This document shows positions 50,265 to 62,500 of a stretch of 64,000 nt of DNA, in pieces; position 1 is the stretch's first letter, and every line of letters starts with the position of its first letter. The notes under the pieces are model-generated. The model was not told the origin of the DNA. It saw only the letters and a list, made by a program, of their open reading frames with translations, and made no database searches. This DNA comes from Salminus brasiliensis. Taxonomy: Eukaryota > Chordata > Actinopteri > Characiformes > Bryconidae. Location: assembly GCF_030463535.1 (NCBI RefSeq), contig NC_132892.1, forward strand, positions 31,123,436 to 31,187,435, given 5' to 3'. Both the position numbers and the translations under genes were made by a program.

Positions 50265-50420
50265 CTTTCGCTGTCTTCTTCACACTCACTTCACTACACA
50301 CACATCTCCTCCCTCCTCTCTGATGCACACACACACACACACACACACACACAGCACTCGTAGTTGGAAAATTAAATTATAATGAAGAAGCTGCTCGTGT
50401 TTCACATGTTGCTCTCCTCT
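50265..50420 (-). other. zmat4: Proposed 5' untranslated exon of the zmat4-like gene
   Basis: On the minus strand it ends CAGCGAAAG before GTAAGA, a strong donor joining the ATG exon at 49201. It contains a (CA)n tract at 50325-50353. Confidence 0.55.
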
Positions 50421-50429
50421 ATAACACGG

Positions 50430-50460
50430 CAGACGAGCCCCTGCTTTTATAGCACAAGCA
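50430..50460 (-). promoter_or_regulatory. zmat4: TATA-box promoter of the zmat4-like gene
   Basis: The minus strand reads GTGCTATAAAAGCAGGGG, with the TATA box at 50444-50451. Transcription would start about 30 bp further, near 50415, just inside the proposed 5' exon. Confidence 0.6.
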
Positions 50461-50514
50461 TGAGAGGGGTGTTATGATGGGAGGGGCAACTCTGGGTGGG
50501 ATCTGCAGCCCCTT

Positions 50515-53105
50515 GTGAGATGGTAAACAGTGTTGCAGGAACACCTACTCTGTTAAAGGGACGTCTACAGTGTTGAAGGGACATTTACAGTTATGAAGGG
50601 ACACATATAGTGTTGATGGGACACCTACTCTGTTCAAGGGACACCTACAGTGTTTATGGGACATCTACATTGTTAAAGGAACACATACAGTCTTGATGGG
50701 ACATCTATAGTATTAAAGGGACATCTACAGTTATGAAGGGACACCTATAGTGTTGATGGGACACCTATAGTATTAAAGGAACACCTACAGTATTGAAGGG
50801 ACAACTACGGTGTTGAAGGGACATCTACCATTATGAAGGGACACCTATAGTGTTGATGGGGCACCTATAGTATGAAAGGAACACCTACAGTGTTAAAGAG
50901 ACACCTACAGTGTTGAAGAGACATCTACAGTTATGATGGTACACCTACAGTGTTAAAAGAACATCTAGTATTGAAGGGACACCTACTGTGTTAAAGGACA
51001 GTGTTGAAGGGACATCTACAGTGTTGAAGGAATACCTACAGTGTTAAAGGACAGTGTTGAAGTGACACCAACAGTGTTGAAGGGACACCTACAGTGTTAA
51101 AAGAACATCTAGTGTTGAAATGGACACCTACTGTGTTAAAGGACAGTGTTGAAGGGACATCTACAGTGTTGAAGGAATACCTATAGTGTTATAGGACAGT
51201 GTTGAAGGGACACCTACTGTGTTAAAAGACACCTACAGTGTTAAAGGGCAGTGTTGAAGGGACACCTACAGTGTTGAAGGGACACCTACAGTTTTAAAGG
51301 GATACCTACAGTATTAAAGGACAGTGTTGAAGGAACACCTACAGTGTTGAAGGGACACCTACAGTGTTAAAGGACAGTGTTGAAGGGACACCTACAGTGT
51401 TGAAGGGACACCTACAGTGTTAAAGGACAGTGTTGAAGTGACACCTACAGTGTTGAAGGGACACCTACAGTGTTAAAGGACAGTGTTGAAGGGACACCTA
51501 CAGTGTTAAAGGACAGTGTTGAAAGGACACCTACAGTGTTAAAGGGACACCTACAGTGTTAAAGGACAGTGTTGAAAGGACACCTACAGTGTTAAAGGGA
51601 CACCTACAGTGTTAAAGGACAGTGTTGAAAGGACACCTACAGTGTTAAAGGACAGTGTTGAAAGGACACCTACAGTGTTAAAGGACAGTGTTGAAAGGAC
51701 ACCTACAGTGTTAAAGGACAGTGTTAAAGGGACACCTACAGTGTTAAAGGACAGTGTTGAAAGGACACCTACAGTGTTAAAGGGACACCTACAGTGTTAA
51801 AGGACAGTGTTGAAAGGACACCTACAGTGTTAAAGGACAGTGTTAAAGGGACACCTACAGTGTTAAAGGACAGTGTTGAAAGGACACCTACAGTGTTAAA
51901 GGGACACCTACAGTGTTAAAGGACAGTGTTGAAAGGACACCTACAGTGTTAAAGGACAGTGTTAAAGGGACACCTACAGTGTTAAAGGACAGTGTTGAAA
52001 GGACACCTACAGTGTTAAAGGGACACCTACAGTGTTAAAGGACAGTGTTGAAAGGACACCTACAGTGTTAAAGGACAGTGTTAAAGGGACACCTACAGTG
52101 TTAAAGGACAGTGTTGAAAGGACACCTACAGTGTTAAAGGGACACCTACAGTGTTAAAGGACAGTGTTGAAAGGACACCTACAGTGTTAAAGGACAGTGT
52201 TAAAGGGACACCTACAGTGTTAAAGGACAGTGTTAAAGGGACACCTACAGTGTTAAAGGACAGTGTTTAAAGGACACCTACAGTGTTAAAGGACAGTGTT
52301 GAAAGGACACCTACAGTGTTGAAGGGACACCTACAGTGTTGAAGGGACACCTACAGTGTTGAAGGACAGTGTTGAAGTGACACCTACAGTGTTGAAGGGA
52401 CACCTACAGTGTTAAAGGACAGTGTTGAAGGGACACCTACAGTGTTAAAGGACAGTGTTGAAAGGACACCTACAGTGTTAAAGGGACACCTACAGTGTTA
52501 AAGGACAGTGTTGAAAGGACACCTACAGTGTTAAAGGGACACCTACAGTGTTAAAGGACAGTGTTGAAAGGACACCTACAGTGTTAAAGGACAGTGTTGA
52601 AAGGACACCTACAGTGTTAAAGGACAGTGTTGAAAGGACACCTACAGTGTTAAAGGACAGTGTTGAAAGGACACCTACAGTGTTAAAGGGACACCTACAG
52701 TGTTAAAGGACAGTGTTGAAAGGACACCTACAGTGTTAAAGGACAGTGTTAAAGGGACACCTACAGTGTTAAAGGACAGTGTTGAAAGGACACCTACAGT
52801 GTTAAAGGGACACCTACAGTGTTAAAGGACAGTGTTGAAAGGACACCTACAGTGTTAAAGGACAGTGTTAAAGGGACACCTACAGTGTTAAAGGACAGTG
52901 TTGAAAGGACACCTACAGTGTTAAAGGGACACCTACAGTGTTAAAGGACAGTGTTAAAGGGACACCTACAGTGTTAAAGGACAGTGTTTAAAGGACACCT
53001 ACAGTGTTAAAGGACAGTGTTGAAAGGACACCTACAGTGTTGAAGGGACACCTACAGTGTTGAAGGACAGTGTTGAAGGGACACCTACAGTGTTAAAGGG
53101 ACATA
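50515..53105 (+). repeat. 20/33-bp composite minisatellite
   Basis: Units GGGACACCTACAGTGTTAAA alternate with GGACAGTGTTGAAAGGACAC-type units, giving 20-bp and 33-bp steps. It is irregular at 50515-51000 and highly regular at 51500-53050, where ~100-bp composite blocks recur. It fills the space between the divergent zmat4-like and zfyve27 promoters. Confidence 0.95.
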
Positions 53106-53389
53106 TAGCTATAGTGTGGAGGGTGTTAATGGTACACATTTCAGGACCGTCTCTGGAAGACATCTGGACAGGCACTCAACCCCAGTTCATTAAATTCAGT
53201 GACGGACTCCAGCGACACCTACCGGCCGACTGTGAGCGTGTCTCTGCCGCTTTGCCTGGAAGGAGATGACATAAATCATTGCAGGCGTCTCTCTCAAAAA
53301 CATCCACATTTAATATTAAACACGAAAAAACATCAAAAACTAAAATAAATCAAAAGAAAACAGACAGAGGGATCAAAACGACTCCATCG

Positions 53390-53642
53390 GTGTTTAACTC
53401 CACGCCCTGCGCGCGCTCTGATGCGGCTCTCGGCGATCTGCTCGTCGGCCTGCGTGCTACGGAAGGAGCTCGGAGCAGCGGCTTAGCGACAGTTTCTACA
53501 GTTTAACTCTAATTTCAGTTCGATTTTAGTGGATTAATTTAATAATTACAACTCTGCAGAAGAGGCAGACCCGCCTGGATGGAGCCGGGCGTGTTAGGAG
53601 CTCAGTAGAGGCCGTGTTGAGCAGAATTAGCTGCAGTTTCAG
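53390..53642 (+). promoter_or_regulatory. zfyve27: zfyve27 CpG-rich promoter and 5' untranslated exon
   Basis: A CpG-rich stretch (CCCTGCGCGCGCTCTGATGC and following), without a TATA box, leads into an exon ending GCAGTTTCAG before GTGAGT at 53643. This exon would splice to the start-codon exon at 54722. Confidence 0.6.
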
Positions 53643-54199
53643 GTGAGTCAGGAGGGACAGGGAAGGTCGCTGTTGTTTACTCTTCATTAATGTCCATTAT
53701 AAAGTTGTTTATCTGCCTTTTCTGAGATTCCTATGTTATTAATGAGGGCTTATTATTTTAACTGTTTAATGAGAGGTGATGTCATTAGTCTTGGTGTCCT
53801 CCTGGCAGTGAAGGGGGGCATGGGGGGAGGTTTAGAGAAGCTGTTCTGGGTTATTAGTGAATTACAGAGGAGATTCAGTGCATTTGACTGTATTTAGATA
53901 TTAATATTGAAATATTTTAATATACATATACTAGAAGTCATTTATATAATTCAATTGATTTGACAATACATTTTCTGACTCTTGAGCAAAAATCATTCAT
54001 AAATGACATAATAATAATAAACATTAATCCATAATTATGATGCTTATCATTTCTGTATCCACGTGTTGTCCGGTCCTGAGCACAAATCATGAGACGTCCA
54101 AATCGGTCAAACTGCAGAGTGAAAATGTTAAAATGCCTAATCAGTGTAATCTTTTGACAAGACACATTGGACACAGATTGGAATTTGGCTTCAGTGCAG

Positions 54200-54205
<6 letters not shown>

Positions 54206-54238
<33 letters not shown>
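54206..54238. repeat. (CA)n at the SINE tail
   Basis: (CA)n tract next to the 3' end of the SINE at 54258-54425. Confidence 0.85.
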
Positions 54239-54239
<1 letters not shown>

Positions 54240-54257
54240 AGTGAAACACACACACAC

Positions 54258-54425
54258 TCAGTGGACAATGAGCACACGTGCCCGGAGCGGTGGGCAGCCA
54301 TTGCAGAGAGGGTGAAGGGCCTTGCTCAAGGGCCCAACAGTGGCAGCTTTGCTGAGCCCGGGTATCGAACCCACAACCCTGTCTTTAATAGCCCGGAGCT
54401 CGAACCGCTGAGCCACCCCCCCCAC
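54258..54425 (-). mobile_element. tRNA-derived SINE
   Basis: The minus strand reads GGTGGCTCAGCGGTTCGAGC (A-box region), then GTGGGTTCGATACCCGG (B box). A body follows with GGGCCCTTGAGCAAGGCCCT and a tail running into (TG)n. It lies in zfyve27 intron 1. It shares its head with the copy at 40414. Confidence 0.8.
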
Positions 54426-54750
54426 CCCCCCATTAGACTGTAGATTTAATAGTAATCAGACATATTTCTGTAATTTCAATAATGACAACATGCAAAACGT
54501 CTAAATTAGACGTTTGCATTTACATGTAAATATTTAATTACATGTGTTGTGAATAAACAGGTTCTGTGGCATCTCTTCTTATCATACTCAATTGACCTGA
54601 ACTCACCTATGTAGAGCATTAAAGAACTTTACAGTAAGAAATACATGCTAATGGAGAGACTTATTATTATTATTATTATTATTATTTATTTTTATATCTA
54701 TATTTTTTTACTGTCCTCCAGGGCAAACTGAAACTGTCCCGTCGCTGAGG

Positions 54751-55102
54751 ATGCAGGAGGTTGTGCAGGGCAGTGGGGATCGGGCAGATGTGGCCCAGTC
54801 TCCCGTGAAAGACACCCAGTCTTTGGACTCCAGCTCCGAGCTGGGAGGCCCCCGAGCGCTGACTTTTGACCTCCTCGACATGGTGGTCTCCTACAAACGG
54901 ATGGCCATTTTTCTAGAGCCGGTGATGGACGCGCTGGAGGTGTTGCGATACCTGCTTGGGTCAGTAGCCTGTCTGTATGGCCTTTTTTTTTTTTTTTGGA
55001 GTCTTGGAACACTGACCTCATTGACCCATATTATTATTATTATTATGCATTTATGATGACTGAATAGAGAGCTAATGTTGTTATGCTGTAGTTAGCACTA
55101 AG

Positions 55103-55157
<55 letters not shown>

Positions 55158-56760
55158 GGAGGATACCTCTCTGTTCTCTGCTCTGTTGCATCCTCCTGAA
55201 CATCCTCTTCATCACCCTGAGTGAAGGTAAGTAGCTGTTGTGTTTATAGTGCTTAGATGTTCAGTTTTCGTTGATGTAGCTTCATCAATATCAATTCTAT
55301 TGTTCTATGAATGATTATGGACAGCTAATTAATAAATATAAATTAATAAATAAATTATTATTATTATTAATAAATAATAGTAAAAATTAAGCATCTCTCT
55401 ATCTTTCTCTCTCTCTAGTGGCTTGGTTCTCCCTGTTCATGTTGGTGGTGTCTGTCCCGGCTGTGCTGGGGTACCTTGGCGACCGTTGCCAGGGTGTTGC
55501 CAGTGATACGGCCGTGCAGAAGAAGAAGCATTACGCCGTTCAGCGCAGAGAACTGCAGACCGTCCACATAAGCCGGCAGGAGGCCATGCTGGAGGTCAAG
55601 GGCCTGTGAGTGGAACGTGAAGTCAGGCTTTGGTCAGATTTGGACGTCACACGTTTCTGAAAGATATGTCTGACCCGGCTCTGCTTGGGTTCAGGTTTCA
55701 CATCAGGGATTCTCTCCGCCTGTCTCCCACCTTTAACACCACACTGATGCACCTACACCCACTTCAGTTCAGGGACTGATGGGATCATTGACTCTGAACT
55801 GTCACACTTCAGTCTTCAGTATTACAGTGCTGTGGGTGCAGCTACCCAGAATCCTTTACTGAAAAATAAGAAGCTTATTTTCCATCAGTTCCCTCATACT
55901 AAATTCTGACCACGGTGGGAGTCCTAATGTTGGCTATATTGAGCCCTGAAATGGACATCTTGGTGGGCTCAGAGCTAACGGTCATATGTCAAAGACAAGA
56001 CATGTTAGAGACATGTGATACCAGAGAATAATAGGAGTTGTAATTCATTATGGTGGGTGTGTGGGTGTGTGTGTGTTGCAGACTGAAGCGACTGGACGAG
56101 CTCCTGACCCAGGCATGTGTGTATGCTGAATCTGTGTACAAGATCTTATACTGGGAGAGTCATGCGACTTCTTCTGTGTGAGTAACACACATGCACACAC
56201 ACATACAAACTTAACATCAAAGACTTGGTCAAACATATATATTTATATGATATATAAAACCTTTTATATACACATTAAATGGACAAAAGTATTGGGACAC
56301 CTACTCAACTTTCTTCTGAAATCAAGGGTATTAAAAAGAGTTTTTCCAGCTTTTGTTGGAGTAACTGTTTGGAGCATTGCTGTGAGGATTTGATTGCATC
56401 CCAACTTATCCTAAACGTTTCAGATGGAGCACCATCCACCATCCCAGTTCTTCCACTGCTCGACAGTTCAATGCTGGGGGGCTTTATACCCCTCTAGCCC
56501 ACGCCTGACATTAGGCAGCATGGTGCCAATAGGTTTATGATGTTGATCTGCTCCAGAGAGTCCTATTCCATTGTCAGTACTTGTTCTCTACAGGGACTAG
56601 ACTAGCTGTAGGTGTGTGTGTACATTTGCACATCTGTGTCAGCAATGGCAAACTTAAAGTAGCTAAATGCATTATTTAGAAGGGCTGTCTACAAACATTT
56701 GGACAGAGTGTATATTAGCTTGTGGTTAGTGCAATAATTCAAATAGAATTATGAAATTAT

Positions 56761-56805
<45 letters not shown>

Positions 56806-58957
56806 GGTTTTACGGTTTTCTGCTGATGATGGTGTGTATGCTGTACACCGCACCTGTGGGCTGGAGCCTATCTCTGATCAACAGCGCCCTCTTCCTGTGG
56901 AACCGAGACTTCTGCAGAGGTCAGTCTACACACCCTCTTTAGAAACAATAAACAGTCATTTAAGAGTGGGAGTGTCTAAAGCGTAAGTCCCGCCCCTTTT
57001 TCCTGCTCATTTTTTTAGGGCTTTACTCAGCCAAGGTTTTCCTGAGACAGGTGGAAAATCCCTCACATCTCTTGCGTTACTATAGTAACGACAACACATC
57101 CGTCCAGTTTAGACTGTAATCACAGAAATAGGAATCAGGGAAATGGGAACAAACATACCAACAAACAACACCTCAAAACTCTTAAATAGAAAAGGCGGTT
57201 CTCTGAAGAACCACAACAACTCAAAGAATCATTTGGACGCTTAAAAGGTTCTTCACATCGGTGGAATTTCTTTTAGACAGCACCAGAAGGTTCCAGTATC
57301 GGTCAGGTTGTCAAAGAAGCCTTTTTTCAGAACTATATAGAAGCCCTACTGGTTATTGAGAGACTGCTGTTCCCAGGAAAGACAGTAAATGAGAGACACA
57401 TAGAGGAGAGTGAGGGACGTCCCGGCAGGGGTGTTACACTCTAATGCACTCACTCATCACTCTCCTCATTGATCTCGCACAGATTGACATACTGTGGACT
57501 CCCCCCTCCCCCCCCCCTCTCCCTGCAGTTGTGCTGCAGCTGAAGCGGGTTTTACACTCGTCTCCATCACAGCCTGCAGAGGGAGACACTGAGAAGAGTG
57601 AAACAGAACCGGGCAACTTACCGGACCGGACCCCCACACCCACCAGTCTGGAGGTGAGAGAGAAAACAAGGACAACAATGGAGGGAGAGAGAGGGGACAT
57701 GGGAAATTGAGCATGAGGACAAGGGTAAAGTAAAGTAGAGATGGAGAAAGAGGACAACATGATAGCAAGAGAGGAGACAAGGAAAGAGAAAGAAAGAGAG
57801 TGTGATCAAGTACAAATTGAAGGGGACAGAAAGGGGGACAAATTAAAGAGACAGAAGACATAGAGAAATGAGGGCGGGAGGAGACGAGAGAGAAAGGGGA
57901 CAAGGAATGAGAGAGACAGGTGGGGGGAAGGGAGAGGACAAATTAAAGAGACAGAAGACAGGAAAGTGAGGGAGGGCAGAGGGGAAAAAGGACAAAGGAA
58001 AGAGAAGATAAAAGGGAGCAAATGGGCAAAGAGGAAAGAGAAGGAGACAGAGGTTAGAGAGGACAAAGGAAACAGAAAGGGACAATGAAAAGAGAGAGGA
58101 CAAAGGAAAGGGAGACAAAATTAAAGAGACAGAAGACAGGAAAGTGAGGGAGGGCAGAGGGGAAAAAGAGGACAAAGGAAAGAGAAGATAAAAGGGTTGC
58201 TCCCTTTTATCTTCTCTTTCCTTTGTCCTCTTTTGGCCAAAGAGGAAAGAGAAGGACACAGAGGTTAGAGAGGACAAATGAAACAGAAAGGGACAATGAA
58301 AAGAGAGAGGACAAAGAAAAGCAAAGGAGAGCGTGGGAAGAAAGAAGGGACACTAGAGAGAGAGAGTGATCGAGTGGTGAGTTCTGTCTCTTTGCAGGAT
58401 CTCTCACCTGGAAGTGTTGAAGAGGCGGAGGAGGCGGAGCCTGATGACGAGTTTAAAGATGCCATAGAGGTACACCTGCCCCTCCCCCTTCTCTCTCTTT
58501 CCCTCTTTTCCTCTCTCTCCCCATCTCTCTCTCTCTCTCTCTCTCTCTCTTATGTGCTGTGTCTGACTTGTTCTCCTATCTCTGCTGTCTGCCTGCGTAA
58601 GGAAAACCAGCTGGCCCTGCAGGTGAGTAGCTCCCTCTAGAGGATTGGAGGAGCACTTCAACCTCGAGTGTAAACCTCCCAGTGTTCTAGATAGGTTTTA
58701 ATGTTTTTAATATAATAACAATGAGATATAAGAAATAATCGAGACGCTGAGTTTCCCAAAAGCATCGTAGCACATAGCTGATTCTCACAGGGTTAAGCGA
58801 GCATCACATTGAATACTTTCACTTTCTCTCTCTCTCTGCCTGTTAAGAGGATCCTAAAATAAAGAAGCTTTGGGGAAACTGGGCCCTGATTTGTAGCGAC
58901 TTCAGTCACTAATAGCAGCCACTAACTCCCATCCTGCCTAGGTCATAGCTTAGCATG

Positions 58958-58994
<37 letters not shown>

Positions 58995-59495
58995 ATGTAA
59001 AATAATGCATTCTTCTAAGCTGGAGAAGCTACAAAAACAGATTGCTTCTTTGATTTGATGAGAACCAGCTTCTTTATCTCCACCTATTCAGCCTACCACA
59101 GTTTAGCCACGCCCACTCACACGGCAGTCCTCAGGAGTGGTTCAGCTCTGGGTGCTTTTTGAATGAGGCACAGTGACAGGGCAACCAATCAGAATAGAGC
59201 CGTGCTAAAGGTCCACCTCCAGACCCTCTGATACTACCTTTCAGTCTCTGAAGGACTCTGATTAATTGATCAGTTGATAAATTAATCCATACTAACTATC
59301 CAGTACTTATAGTAGTAACAGCACTAGGTTAAGTGTGTGTGTGTGTGTGTGTGTGTAGTTAAGTAGCTCACCTCTTTGCTTTGCTCTCAAATGAATCACA
59401 GCTGGCTTTTGTGGTGAGTAGCTGCTGGTTCAGTCTGATTTGATAATCTTTTCCATTCATGTAAATGACGATACGAAAATCTGCACTCTTGCATG

Positions 59496-59549
<54 letters not shown>

Positions 59550-62500
59550 CCTGCACGTAAGTATTCTACCTATTCTGAGCATGTGCACCAAGTTGCAGAG
59601 AATGATGATGAGTGATCTTGGTGAGTGAAATCTGGTCTAAATATCTGATATTTATTTGAATGCTGTTGATCCAAAAATCTGCTGAATTTTAAATATTATT
59701 CTATAATATTCTAGATTTAAGATCATTTCACTTACTGAAGTGTGTTGTTTGCAGTGTGTGAGTGTGTGTACTGCATCTGTGAATGGGTGTCCATGTTTAA
59801 AGTTGTTATTCAACTCACGGAGGCACTTCTCATTTGTGTGCATGAGTGTTGTTTGTGTGTATTTATTTTTTAGAATTGTTTATTTTGTGTGGATTATTTT
59901 GTAATAGGAAATATTACAAAATATGTATTTTAAAAAATCATAATGTTCAGTCATTTTAAACGTGATTTAGATATTTATGTATATATTATTTCATTTTATT
60001 TATTTATTATTATTTTTAAGACATTTGCATTTCCCCTTTAAGTGGTTTATATAATTGACATGTCCTTGCCCCACCCACAAATGCATTGTTACATTGTTTA
60101 ATAGCAACTGTTGCTACATTAGACAAGCTTTACAGATCTCTGACCCGAATCCCATTCAACACATTTTTTTGGGTTTTTTGTATTCAAATATGCCAAGAAA
60201 AATAGTATATTTAATTTAATTGGTATTTATTTATTTATTTTTGGTGTGTAAACAGAGTGAGTGGTTGTTTTGTAATTGTTTTTTAATCTGCTTAGTTTCG
60301 ATTAGCTACGTTAGCACAGTCCAGTTTCCCATTAGTCTCAATAGACTTTTTGCTGACGTTCTGTAAAGCATGTCTTAACCCAGCTGCAGTATTTGTGGGC
60401 GGGGCAAGGACAAGTCAGTTCCATATGTAAACGCCCCCCCCCCCCCCCCCCTTTTTGAATATAGGTGTTGCCTGCAGTAATCGGGCTGACCAAAGCCCTG
60501 TGGAGACGCATAGCTCATAAGGTGCCCCTCCCACTCCGTCAGTCATCTGTTCCGGGTGTTCTAACTAAGCCTCTTCCAAGCCTTTCCCTCGTTTTATTGG
60601 CTAAAACTCACAATGATGTCACAATGGTGGTGGCTTGGTAACCCAGGAATACCGGGCTCTAATTGGTCCCCATGTTCCACCTCTTTGGTGTAGAGTTCAT
60701 TGCGAGAGCTACGATGTTACATGGGTTGTGTGAAGAAAACTGAGAAAATCATAACGGGCGGTGCCATATTTAGTGGGCTAAAAGCTTCTTTTAAAGGAAT
60801 ACTCCAGCAAGTTTCAACACAGCCTCCATGCGCTGTAGAGGTGGGCAATATGGCGGTACTAATGAGCGGTATGCTCTTCTGGACGTGTTGTGGATATTGT
60901 CAACACTGGCCAATTGTTTCCTGTTTGATTGGACGCCGGGCAGCAAATTCTGAATGAAAACAGCTGGCTGATGTGCATTGATTTAGACATGTTGTTAGCA
61001 CCGTAGCACCATGCTAATTCCTTAACTTCTCAGCATTAACCTAAAAAAGCAAACTTTAGACACCAAATATGACAATCAGCCAAGACAGGTTTAGGGCCTG
61101 GAGTTTGCTTCGTTAGTTTTACACTGGTGCTACAAGGCTAACGTAGCTAAGAAGTAATGGAAGATTAGCATCCAGCTAGCCTTATATTAACTGCAACTGC
61201 GAGGATGTCGGCTACATGAGCCAGGGTCAAAATGCCTTAATAAAATAAAGTCCCTGTAGAGAAGAAGTACTGCCAATAGATTAGGAGCACTCTCTGGAGC
61301 AGATAATAAACATCATGACCCCATGGCACCATGCTATAGAGGGGTATAAATAAAGCCCCCCAGTATTGAGAAGCTGTGGAGCAGTGGAAGAACTACTGTG
61401 ATCTCTGGAATGATGGATGGTGGAGCTCCATCCAGTACTTGGTGGGGTGGTGATCATCATCAACCAACATCCTGACCTCACTAACGCTCTTGTTGCTGAA
61501 TGATCAATCAAATCCTCACAGCAATGCTACTCCTAAATGAGGTAGAAAGCCTTCTTCCTTGGACAGTAGAGACTGCTCCTCCAACAAAAGCAACTCTGAT
61601 GATTATTATTACAGTATAATAAATAAGCAGGTGTCCCAATACTTTTGTCCATATAAGACAGGCATTGTTTTATTGTGGAAATGTCTATAACAACTATGAA
61701 TATAATATTGGTGCCATATCGCCCACCCCTAACATTTGGTGTCAGGGGAAAGTTGAGGGGGTCGTTCTCTGCACAGCACAGATATAAAATCAGAGATAAT
61801 GTTGAAAGATGAATATTCCTTTAAGTTTTTACAGTTTATATTAATTTAAACAGCTAATACAGACATCGCCCGCTACATATGGTGCCTGTAACACAAACGC
61901 TAACATCCGAAATTGATCTCTCAGTTAGAGGAACCTCCACACTGCCTTGGCTTGAGCTTTTCAGTTTGGTGCAGTTGCGCTGTAATGGCGGCAAGGCTGG
62001 ATGTTCGCAATATTACTTTAATAAATTCAAATATACATAATTTTCCTCCCTCACTTCAATGCAGTCGGTCATTAAAATCATATTTGGTTTCTGAAGTTTT
62101 GAAGCTTCTTTCGTTTTACACTGATGCTACAAAGCTAATGTAGCTAATGCATGAGCTGAGGTTGTTGTTAGCAACATTAGCTTCTCAACTAAAGAAGCAA
62201 ACTTTAGACACCAAATTTAACCAAACGGCGTCTGAAAGTAGCTTCTTTAGTTTTACACTTGAGCTAAACCGCATGATTGATTAAAGTATGCTAATTCATT
62301 GGTTGTTAGCTACATTAGCTTAATAGGTCCAGCACAAAACTAAAGAAGCAAACTTCAGACCTAATATGACCAACACAGGCTAACATCAGCCAAGGCTAAT
62401 GTTGCTAACATGCAATAGAAGCTCATACCTCACCAATGATGCTAACTGTATGATTGAGGTGTGCTAATTACATTAGCTCTTAGCTAAATTAGCTTCAAAC

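Noticed and set aside
53057-53269. A 70-codon frame running out of the minisatellite toward the zfyve27 promoter
   Set aside because: Its first part is repeat sequence and the remainder has no recognisable domain or donor site.
57434-58465. Several Leu/Ser/Pro-rich minus-strand frames of up to 145 codons
   Set aside because: They are the complement of a polypurine intron of zfyve27. Composition bias explains the lack of stops.
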